Source: F23-D06 sp963643165
GTDB taxonomy: Bacteria; Bacteroidota; Bacteroidia; Bacteroidales; WCHB1-69
Reading direction: 5' to 3'
Assembly: GCA_963643165.1 (NCBI GenBank)
Contig: CAVIJD010000025.1
Span: 1-32,066 of the forward strand
Length of the DNA: 32,066 nucleotides
Under the pieces are notes generated by a model, which was given only the letters and a program-made list of their open reading frames with translations, had not been told where the DNA came from and did not search any database. Positions within the stretch are counted from its first letter, which is position 1, and each line of letters starts with the position of its first letter. Position numbers and translations under genes: made by a program. Below, one piece after another: positions 24,962 to 32,066 of the stretch.

Positions 24962-26092
24962 TCAATAGTTGAGCATGACGGGCATGATAAGCATCAGCAG
25001 TTGCTCGTGTTCGTCGAACTCCTCGACGGGCAGCAGCAGAGCGGCGCGGCTGGGTTCCGACATCTCGAGCCTCACCTGATGGGAGTCCAGATTTTCCAGC
25101 ATGTCGCGGAGGAAGCGGGAATTGAAACCGATCTCCATAGCCTCGCCGGTAAATTCGCCCGTCAGATTCTCAATGGCCTTGTTAGAATAATCGACATCCT
25201 CGGCCGTGATAGTCGTGCCGTTCTCGGACAATGAAACCCTGATCTGGTACGTGGACTGGTTGGAATAGATGCCGACGCGTTTGATAGACGTCAGGAACTC
25301 ACCGCGGTCAATAACGAGCGACATAGGATTGTCCGTAGGAATAACCTGCTCATATTTAGGATATTTGCCCTCCTTGAGAATAGAATAGAGGACATAATTG
25401 CCGAATGAGAAGCTGATGTGGTTGTTTTCCTTTGAGAACTCCACGTGTACATTTTCGTTGGTCTGCGAGAGGATATTCCTCAAGTGCGAAATAGGCTTTT
25501 TCGGCAAAATGAAAGAGGCCGGCTCCGGCAGTGTCACCTGGTCGTTGCGGTATCGGACCAACTTATGGGCATCCGTGGCCACAAAAGTGATCCCCTCCTG
25601 GTCAAGTTCGCAGAACACGCCCATCATGTTCGGACGGAGTTCGTCGTTGCCCGTGGCGAAGAGCGTCTTGCCGATGGCGCGCTGCAGCACCGAAGACTGG
25701 ATGTCGAAAGACGAAGCGCCAACGATTTCGCCCACCTGCGGATACTCATTGCCGTCGTAGCAAGGGGCGTCATAGTCGCCGTTCGCGGCCTTGAAATTGA
25801 CCGTCTTGGCCTCCTCGTTGATGAAAAAATTGATGGGCGTCTCCGGGATGAGTTTCAGCGTTTCCGTCAAAAGTTTTGCCGGCACTGCCACAGAGCCCTC
25901 ACCCTCCACGTCGGTCAGGTCAATCACGGCCTGCATAGTGGATTCGGTGTCAGAAGCGGTAAGTTTCAATTTGCTGCCCTCAATGGTCATCAGTACATTG
26001 TCGAGGATGGTCATGGAACTGCTGCTGCTCATCACACCGCTCACGGCGCAGAGGTTCCGGTATAGGACATCTCGTGATACGATAAATTTCAT
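24962..26092 (-). CDS. dnaN: DNA polymerase III subunit beta (sliding clamp)
   Basis: A 376-residue ring-forming processivity clamp. The N-terminus MKFIVSRDVLYRNLCAVSGV and the MTILDNVLMTIEGSKLKLTASDTE segment are typical of domain 1. EYPQVGEIVGASSFDIQSSVLQRAIGKTLFA begins domain 2 near residue 115, and the protein ends with the usual LLLMLIMPVMLNY-like tail, which forms the partner-binding cleft. I chose the ATG at 26092; the frame extends 20 residues further upstream, but that part covers the -7 box. No dnaA is next to it, so this is not a canonical dnaA-dnaN origin arrangement. rnpB follows on the same strand. Confidence 0.97.
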   Translation of the reverse strand: MKFIVSRDVLYRNLCAVSGVMSSSSSMTILDNVLMTIEGSKLKLTASDTESTMQAVIDLTDVEGEGSVAVPAKLLTETLKLIPETPINFFINEEAKTVNFKAANGDYDAPCYDGNEYPQVGEIVGASSFDIQSSVLQRAIGKTLFATGNDELRPNMMGVFCELDQEGITFVATDAHKLVRYRNDQVTLPEPASFILPKKPISHLRNILSQTNENVHVEFSKENNHISFSFGNYVLYSILKEGKYPKYEQVIPTDNPMSLVIDRGEFLTSIKRVGIYSNQSTYQIRVSLSENGTTITAEDVDYSNKAIENLTGEFTGEAMEIGFNSRFLRDMLENLDSHQVRLEMSEPSRAALLLPVEEFDEHEQLLMLIMPVMLNY

Positions 26093-26118
26093 ACTGTTTT
26101 CTTTATAAATTTGAGTTG

Positions 26119-26126
26119 CAAAAATA
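26119..26126 (-). promoter_or_regulatory. -7 box for dnaN (divergent with pyrE)
   Basis: CAAAAATA on the plus strand reads TATTTTTG on the minus strand, 27 nt before the dnaN ATG. Only 11 nt separate it from the pyrE -7 box on the other strand, so the two promoters overlap face to back. Confidence 0.6.
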
Positions 26127-26137
26127 ATGTTTTTTTC

Positions 26138-26145
26138 TATTTTTG
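26138..26145 (+). promoter_or_regulatory. -7 box for pyrE
   Basis: TATTTTTG at 26138-26145, with GTTG at 26115-26118 exactly 19 nt upstream as a partial -33 element. The leader to the pyrE ATG is about 15 nt. Confidence 0.6.
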
Positions 26146-26167
26146 CCACCACTTAGAAAAAATCATT

Positions 26168-26722
26168 ATGGTCATCGAAGAACTCAAACAATCCGAAGCT
26201 TTGCTGGAAGGCCATTTCCTTTTGTCTTCCGGACGGCACAGCGACCGTTACTGTCAGTGTGCCAAACTTTTGCAATATCCTGAACGTGCCCGGAAAGTCA
26301 TTTCCGTCATTGCCGAACAAGTGCGGGAACTGCCCGTTGACATGGTCGTGGGACCTGCCATGGGCGGCATCATCGTGGCATACGAATTGGGACGGCAACT
26401 CGGGATTCCAGCCATTTTCACCGAACGGGTGGACAACAAGATGACGCTCCGCCGGGGCTTTGAAGTGAAGCCCGGCCAAAAGCTGCTCATCTCCGAGGAT
26501 GTGGTCACCACGGGCAAGTCATCGCTGGAAACCATCGAAGTGCTGAAATCCTTCGGGGCGGAAGTCATCGGCATCGCCTGCATCGTGGACCGCAGCTCGG
26601 GCGACTTCCCCTACCCCATCTACAGCGCCACGAAACTCGACATCCAGAGTTGGGAGGCTGACGAATGCCCGCTGTGCAAGCAAGGTCTTCCTTTCGTGAA
26701 ACCGGGCAGCAGAAAGTTCTGA
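26168..26722 (+). CDS. pyrE: Orotate phosphoribosyltransferase
   Basis: A 184-residue enzyme that joins orotate to PRPP to give OMP in pyrimidine synthesis. The N-terminus has LLEGHFLLSSGRHSDRYCQCAKLLQ, VDMVVGPAMGGIIVAYELGRQLG is the first core motif, and the PRPP-binding loop is LLISEDVVTTGKSSLETIEVL (about residues 105-125). The C-terminus ends with DECPLCKQGLPFVKPGSRKF. This short form with GHFLLSSG and a CPLC tail belongs to the Thermus/Clostridia-type PyrE, not the ~210-residue enzyme I would expect in Bacteroides. The start is ATG 26168, because the frame further upstream crosses the promoter. It is divergent from dnaN, and atpH follows 109 nt later. Confidence 0.94.
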   Translation: MVIEELKQSEALLEGHFLLSSGRHSDRYCQCAKLLQYPERARKVISVIAEQVRELPVDMVVGPAMGGIIVAYELGRQLGIPAIFTERVDNKMTLRRGFEVKPGQKLLISEDVVTTGKSSLETIEVLKSFGAEVIGIACIVDRSSGDFPYPIYSATKLDIQSWEADECPLCKQGLPFVKPGSRKF

Positions 26723-26798
26723 CTCCCCGCCGGCGCTTCAGCGGGCAGGCGCTCAAAAAAACGTTTGCCCTGAAGTGCCGAGCGTGTGACTTTTTTTT

Positions 26799-26806
26799 TA
26801 CTTTTG
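26799..26806 (+). promoter_or_regulatory. -7 box for atpH-atpA-atpG
   Basis: TACTTTTG matches TAnnTTTG 26 nt before the atpH ATG, which suggests these three genes are transcribed on their own rather than from pyrE. No clear -33 element; a GC-rich imperfect hairpin sits just after the pyrE stop (about 26727-26755). Confidence 0.5.
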
Positions 26807-26831
26807 CCGCCTTAATACTCAAAAGCGCTTC

Positions 26832-27389
26832 ATGAAAAACCCGAGATTATCAAACCGATATGCGAAAGCCCTCTTCGACTTCGCCGCTGAAAAAGGGGAA
26901 ATCGAGGTAGTCTGCCAAGACCTTTCCCTTATCCGGAAATCATTGAAAGAGAGTGCTGAGCTGCATGTTTTCCTCAACAGCCCTGTCATTGCGCCCGCCA
27001 CGAAGCACGTCATATTCTCCAACATCTTCCGCGACCGCATCAGCAGCACCACGTTCATCTTCCTCGACATCATCATCAAGAAGAAACGCGAGCCCGCCCT
27101 GGCGGACATCTGCGACGAGTTTGTCAACTATTACAACGAGCATCACCACATCAAAGTGGCCACCTTGGTGTCGGCAGTGCCGCTCAACAAAGAACTGGTG
27201 GAGCAGATCCGCGGGGTCCTCGCCTCCAAAACGGGCTACGACATCAAGATCCAAGAGGTGACACGTCCCGAGATCATCGGCGGATTCCGCATCAAGATGG
27301 GCGACAATTACCTGGACGCCAGCGTGATTTCCAAGATCAACCGGCTGCGTCAGGACTTTGCGCACAACATGTATCAAGTGAACTTTTAA
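26832..27389 (+). CDS. atpH: F1F0 ATP synthase subunit delta
   Basis: A 185-residue peripheral-stalk subunit linking F1 to the b subunits. NPRLSNRYAKALFDFAAEKGEIEVV is the standard N-terminal helix motif and F..I.I.K.RE..L..I..EF..YYNEH is seen mid-protein. The C-terminal signature EVTRPEIIGGFRIKMGDNYLDASVISKINRLRQ is complete. Length is normal. It is followed after 46 nt by atpA. The F0 genes atpB, atpE and atpF that normally precede it are absent; pyrE is there instead. Confidence 0.96.
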   Translation: MKNPRLSNRYAKALFDFAAEKGEIEVVCQDLSLIRKSLKESAELHVFLNSPVIAPATKHVIFSNIFRDRISSTTFIFLDIIIKKKREPALADICDEFVNYYNEHHHIKVATLVSAVPLNKELVEQIRGVLASKTGYDIKIQEVTRPEIIGGFRIKMGDNYLDASVISKINRLRQDFAHNMYQVNF

Positions 27390-27435
27390 CGTAAATTGAA
27401 TCAACCGCATTCTAACTCAATACTAACAGAATAAT

Positions 27436-29031
<1,596 letters not shown>

Positions 29032-29033
29032 AT

Positions 29034-29915
29034 ATGGGCAACCTTAAAGAAATACGTACTCGCATTAGTTCCATAGAATCGACCCAGAAGATCACAAGTT
29101 CTATGAAACTGGTATCGGCGGCCAAGTTGAGACGCGCGCAGACTTCGATACAGTTCCTGCGCCCGTACGCCGAAAAGATGAACGAACTCATGCACGACCT
29201 TTCGGGCGCGGCTGAAACATTGGAAGACACCCCGCTGTTCGAGAAAAGGCCTCACGAGAAAATCGTCATCCTGGTCATCACCTCCAACAAAGGACTGTGC
29301 GGCGCGTTCAACGCCAACATCGTCAAGACGGTGACCCGTCTGGTGGAGGACCGTTACGCCGACCAGCACAAGGCCGGGAATGTCCGCCTCATCTGCATCG
29401 GAAAGAAAGGAAACGAACAACTCAGCAAGCACTTCCCGGTAATCCAATACCACGAATCGCTGCTCGACAACCCCGACTTCTCCGAGGTTTCCAACATCGG
29501 CGACTTCCTCATCAAGGGATTCCTGGAGCACGACATCGACAAAGTCGACATCGTATATAACCAATTCCTCAATGCCGCCACCCAACGTATTACTGTTGAG
29601 GACTTTCTCCCTGTCGAGAACCCCGATACGGGCGAAGGGGCTGCCGGCGCCTCCTTGGACTACATCATCGAGCCGTCGCCGAAAGTCTTGCTCACCGAAC
29701 TGATTCCCAAGATCCTGAAGACGCAACTCTACAAGGCACTCTGCGACTCTGTCGCTTCGGAGCACGGCGCCCGCATGATCTCCATGACCAAAGCATCCGA
29801 CAATGCCACGGAGATCCTCCGCGACCTGCGGCTGAAGTACAACAACGCCCGCCAGTCGTCCATCACGAACGAACTTATCGAAATCGTGAGCGGCGCCGAG
29901 GCCCTCAAAGGGTAA
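29034..29915 (+). CDS. atpG: F1F0 ATP synthase subunit gamma
   Basis: A 293-residue central rotor shaft of F1. The N-terminal coiled-coil helix LKEIRTRISSIESTQKITSSMKLVSAAKLRRAQ and the C-terminal helix SEHGARMISMTKASDNATEILRDLRLKYNNARQSSITNELIEIVSGAEAL are both complete. VITSNKGLCGAFNANIVK marks the Rossmann-like middle part. Length is normal. It ends the atpHAG cluster; a 19-bp perfect hairpin follows. The catalytic beta and the epsilon genes are not here. Confidence 0.97.
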   Translation: MGNLKEIRTRISSIESTQKITSSMKLVSAAKLRRAQTSIQFLRPYAEKMNELMHDLSGAAETLEDTPLFEKRPHEKIVILVITSNKGLCGAFNANIVKTVTRLVEDRYADQHKAGNVRLICIGKKGNEQLSKHFPVIQYHESLLDNPDFSEVSNIGDFLIKGFLEHDIDKVDIVYNQFLNAATQRITVEDFLPVENPDTGEGAAGASLDYIIEPSPKVLLTELIPKILKTQLYKALCDSVASEHGARMISMTKASDNATEILRDLRLKYNNARQSSITNELIEIVSGAEALKG

Positions 29916-29940
29916 CATTGCAGTCTGAGGACTCACTTAC

Positions 29941-29985
29941 AAGAAAGGCCGGCTGCAAAGACTTTGCAGCCGGCCTTTCTTATTG
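29941..29985 (+). terminator. Strong terminator after atpG
   Basis: A perfect 19-bp stem at 29941-29959 and 29963-29981 (arms AAGAAAGGCCGGCTGCAAA and its complement) with a 3-nt loop GAC ends in TTTCTTATT. The stem is symmetric enough to work on either strand. Confidence 0.9.
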
Positions 29986-30009
29986 CTGTCGGGCATGGAT
30001 TTGAGGCTC

Positions 30010-30045
30010 TTTCACCCCGAGCGCAAGGGCTTGCGGGCGGTGAAA
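30010..30045. repeat. Imperfect stem-loop between atpG and the methyltransferase gene
   Basis: TTTCACC (30010-30016) pairs with GGTGAAA (30039-30045), and CGCAA (30022-30026) with TTGCG (30031-30035), with a small internal loop. No T-tract follows, so it is not a standard terminator. It marks the border to the AT-rich accessory region. Its role is unknown. Confidence 0.4.
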
Positions 30046-30081
30046 AGTGCTTTCTTTCGATTCCCCTGCACATGTTTTTTC

Positions 30082-30089
30082 TAACTTTG
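30082..30089 (+). promoter_or_regulatory. -7 box for the cytosine methyltransferase gene
   Basis: TAACTTTG matches TAnnTTTG, 23 nt before the ATG at 30113. A TTTC at 30055 is the closest -33-like element, with a spacing that is too long. Confidence 0.5.
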
Positions 30090-30112
30090 CAACTTGAAGC
30101 TATCCAAGATTA

Positions 30113-31465
30113 ATGAACAAAAAGAATCATACAAGCAAACCATACGAGAACACCCAAGAATTTTCAGACATGGTTTGTGAACCCCAATTCAATCTATTCT
30201 TCAATAATGGAGAAAATGAACGGCAAGAAGCCGGCACCCGGAGAGTATTATCACTGTTTTCAGGTTGTGGAGGTATGGATTTGGGTCTTGAGGGCGGTTT
30301 TATTTGCCACAAAAAATCCGTAACCAATGATAACTTTATTGACCATGCGGTCAATGAAGACTGGGTCATGCTTAAACGCAATGTTTTTCGCACCGTTTTT
30401 GCATGCGACATTTTGGAAGAAGCAAGATTGACATGGTTAAGGTATATGTCACGATTTGACGTTAATCCCGACATCTATCATCTTGACAGTATCGTTGATT
30501 TGGTAAAATCACATCGTGATGGACAAGATGTTTTTCCACATAACATTGACATTGTTACAGGAGGATTTCCTTGCCAGGATTTCAGTGTAGCAGGAAAGAG
30601 AAAGGGATTTGATTCGGCTGTCTCTCATAATGGAGAAAAAAGAGCAGACGATAAGCCTACAGAGGAAACCAGAGGAAAGTTGTATATGTGGATGAAACAG
30701 GTCATCGACATCGTGCAACCTAAAATGTTCATTGCAGAGAATGTGAAGGGACTTGTAAGTCTTGGAGACGTAAAAGACATTATTCAAAAAGATTTTTCCT
30801 CTGCAAATGGGAATGACTATATTGTACTCAATCCCCAAGTGCTCCATGCTGCAAATTATGGAGTTCCGGAGACAAGAGAGCGTGTTATATTTATTGGTGT
30901 AAAGCGCTCTGCCCTTTCGCCTGATGCTATTGAGGCATTGGAAAAGGATGAAATCCCCGATGAGTATAATCCATATCCCAACCCAACACATAACTTTAAT
31001 TGCCGTAACAATAGTCTGCCAAAACCCGTATGCTGTAGAGACATATTTCAGAACTTGGCAGAACCATCTGAGTCAGCAGACCTTTCGCAGAAGACATATT
31101 CTAAGGCAAAGTACCTGACACACGGACAAGGGCAAACCGAAATCAATTATGATGGTTTAGCCCCCACAATACGTTCAGAACATCATGGAAATATAGAATA
31201 TCGCCGTTTGTCATCAGAACACGGCGGCAAAAACGTCGAAGAACTTCAGAAGGGATTAAGCGAACGTCGTTTAACTCCCCGCGAATGTGCTTTAATCCAA
31301 ACATTTCCACCTGACTATCCATTTGTTTTCTATAAGCCGAATTCATGTCGATATGCGGTTAGCCCGTCAGAGGCTTATAAAGTGATCGGCAATGCCGTAC
31401 CGCCGATGTTGGCCTTCAATATCGCTCGAAGAATACAAAATATATGGTCTTTATACTTCGATTAA
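30113..31465 (+). CDS. DNA (cytosine-5-)-methyltransferase
   Basis: A 450-residue C5-cytosine DNA methyltransferase with the ten-motif order intact: motif I LSLFSGCGGMDLGLEGGF (about 46-63), motif IV GGFPCQDFSVAGKRKG with catalytic Cys154, motif VI FIAENVKGL, motif VIII TRERVIFIGV, a target-recognition region (about 290-385), motif IX RRLTPRECALIQTFPP and motif X SEAYKVIGNAVPP. It is therefore probably active; its recognition sequence is not predictable by eye. The region is clearly more AT-rich than its neighbours, with different codon choice, which points to horizontal transfer. No intact restriction endonuclease gene is visible next to it: the following frame is a 27-codon stub. It could be an orphan methyltransferase or the survivor of a restriction-modification pair. 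Confidence 0.95.
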   Translation: MNKKNHTSKPYENTQEFSDMVCEPQFNLFFNNGENERQEAGTRRVLSLFSGCGGMDLGLEGGFICHKKSVTNDNFIDHAVNEDWVMLKRNVFRTVFACDILEEARLTWLRYMSRFDVNPDIYHLDSIVDLVKSHRDGQDVFPHNIDIVTGGFPCQDFSVAGKRKGFDSAVSHNGEKRADDKPTEETRGKLYMWMKQVIDIVQPKMFIAENVKGLVSLGDVKDIIQKDFSSANGNDYIVLNPQVLHAANYGVPETRERVIFIGVKRSALSPDAIEALEKDEIPDEYNPYPNPTHNFNCRNNSLPKPVCCRDIFQNLAEPSESADLSQKTYSKAKYLTHGQGQTEINYDGLAPTIRSEHHGNIEYRRLSSEHGGKNVEELQKGLSERRLTPRECALIQTFPPDYPFVFYKPNSCRYAVSPSEAYKVIGNAVPPMLAFNIARRIQNIWSLYFD

Positions 31466-31466
31466 A

Positions 31467-31550
31467 ATGAATACAGAACACAACATCATTGCCATACGCA
31501 AAAGGGACATAAGTCTTGCTCATGAGGCACTTGTAAACCTTATGGACTGA
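31467..31550 (+). pseudogene. 27-codon ORF remnant downstream of the methyltransferase
   Basis: ATG at 31467, one base after the methyltransferase stop codon, opens a frame of 27 codons (MNTEHNIIAIRKRDISLAH...) ending in TGA at 31548. The tight spacing is what a translationally coupled partner gene would show. The product is too short to assign. It may be the 5' stub of a gene cut off by later rearrangement, perhaps the partner restriction enzyme, but this cannot be shown here. Confidence 0.4.
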
Positions 31551-31659
31551 ACTGAGAATATACTCAACAGGAAGCAGTATTGCAGAAACCACGCGAGTGG
31601 AAAATGTGGAGAAAGTCCACTCGTTCAACATTAAATTGTGGGATTCTTTGGACATTTGG

Positions 31660-31839
31660 CAGGCATTTCCCGATGTCCCGTATGTCCTCCGGACGGTGCG
31701 GCTCGTCGATGAACCCCACATTGAGCATGACACGGTTCCGCACGCGGTCTGTACGGTCGCGGAACGACTCCTTGATGCGGTAGTACCACTCTTCGCTTTG
31801 GGTCTTCGGGTTGTATCGCAGTTGAGACATGAAGTGCAT
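31660..31839 (-). pseudogene. Truncated transposase N-terminus (IS1634-like)
   Basis: On the minus strand the frame begins MHFMSQLRYNPKTQSEEWYYR, continues through IKESFRDRTDRVRNRVMLNVG and ends its recognisable part with FIDEPHRPEDIRDIGKCL, which I recognise as the N-terminus of an IS1634-type Bacteroidota transposase. After about residue 58 the sequence changes to unrelated residues and stops at 31564, whereas a complete transposase of this type has several hundred residues. A -7 box, TACCTTTG, is present at 31848-31855 on the minus strand, so the original promoter seems preserved. The family assignment is from memory of the motif, not a search. Confidence 0.6.
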
Positions 31840-31974
31840 AACGGCGGCAAAGGTAACACTTCCAATCGGAACCGCTGTGTACTACAAATGAGTTTCACGA
31901 TAAGCAAATGCTGAATATCAAGCACTTACAAATTGAAATCCTCGAAAACAATGCGTTTTTTTATTTCCGGGGTC

Positions 31975-31999
31975 AAAGTTGGGGTAACCCAACTTTTTT
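31975..31999. terminator. GNRA-loop hairpin with T-tract
   Basis: A 9-bp stem, AAAGTTGGG (31975-31983) with CCCAACTTT (31988-31996), has a GTAA tetraloop and six T on the plus strand (31994-31999). It lies directly beyond the stop codon of the minus-strand gene entering from the right edge. It can serve as terminator in both directions. Alternatively, it could be the end sequence of an insertion element. Confidence 0.65.
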
Positions 32000-32066
32000 C
32001 AGGGCAAGTCTTTCATTATATCCAGCAAGGTCTGATAGTCCTTCACCTTGTGATACCTCACATTGG
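31999..32066 (-). CDS. C-terminal end of an unidentified protein (cut by window edge)
   Basis: Reading on the minus strand from the right edge, an open frame encodes NVRYHKVKDYQTLLDIMKDLP and stops at 31999-32001. Only these 21 residues are visible, too few for a family. A terminator-like hairpin follows at once, which supports a real gene end. Given the transposase debris nearby, a second mobile-element gene is possible but unproven. Confidence 0.4.
   Translation of the reverse strand, partial: NVRYHKVKDYQTLLDIMKDLP

Noticed and set aside
24962..26092. A replication origin near dnaN
   Set aside because: No dnaA gene, no DnaA-box cluster and no gyrB/recF neighbours were seen; the adjacent genes are rnpB and pyrE.

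Overview
The window looks like chromosome of a Bacteroidota member, most likely Bacteroidales, with moderately high GC. The evidence is repeated promoter -7 boxes of the form TAnnTTTG (mostly TATTTTTG) upstream of genes on both strands, little Shine-Dalgarno signal, and families typical of that phylum: DUF349, DUF4199, DUF2851, a YwqK/MORN-variant protein, a TPR/PD40/OmpA envelope protein, a bacterial alpha-2-macroglobulin and a KorDABC-type 2-oxoacid:ferredoxin oxidoreductase. No genus can be fixed from sequence reading alone.

Layout. 1-100: part of an interspersed palindromic repeat (copy A). 221-2456 (-): DUF349 protein with its own terminator. 2582-2629: a G-rich tract with G-quadruplex potential between two divergent promoters. 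2793-5587 (+): four-gene ferredoxin-dependent 2-oxoacid oxidoreductase operon closed by a strong terminator. 5679-8334: acyl-ACP thioesterase (-), MORN-repeat secreted protein (+) and leucine-rich-repeat secreted protein (-). 8458-9129: a non-coding island with a second, structured copy (copy B) of the repeat and a doubly truncated N6-adenine DNA methyltransferase fragment. 9180-15236 (+): 2018-residue alpha-2-macroglobulin with a CNEQ thioester motif. 15315-18469 (+): operon of an isoprenylcysteine-methyltransferase-like membrane protein, methylmalonyl-CoA epimerase, DUF4199 protein and a GT2 glycosyltransferase. 18635-22807 (+): tpiA, an OmpA/PD40 protein and murC. 22792-24093 (-): DUF2851. 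24208-24573 (+): yraN. 24608-26092 (-): RNase P RNA directly behind dnaN. 26168-29915 (+): pyrE, then atpH-atpA-atpG without the other ATP synthase genes. 30113-end: an AT-richer, visibly decaying mobile region with a C5-cytosine methyltransferase, a 27-codon remnant ORF, a truncated transposase and the tail of another gene.

How the parts relate. Most of the window is housekeeping: central and energy metabolism (2-oxoacid oxidation, triose-phosphate isomerase, methylmalonyl-CoA epimerase, F1 ATPase), replication (dnaN), RNA processing (rnpB), pyrimidine synthesis (pyrE) and envelope building (murC, OmpA-like, glycosyltransferase, A2M). The accessory parts are the repeat family, the two methyltransferase loci and the insertion-sequence debris. 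The points most worth a second look are the inverted-repeat-bounded palindromic element (two copies in opposite orientation), a Thermus/Clostridia-type PyrE, the split ATP synthase locus, rnpB 15 nt behind dnaN with no visible promoter, and a near-identical promoter/operator block in front of the kor operon and the operon starting at 15315. I did not find a clear new multi-gene system; the palindromic element is the best candidate for something undescribed.
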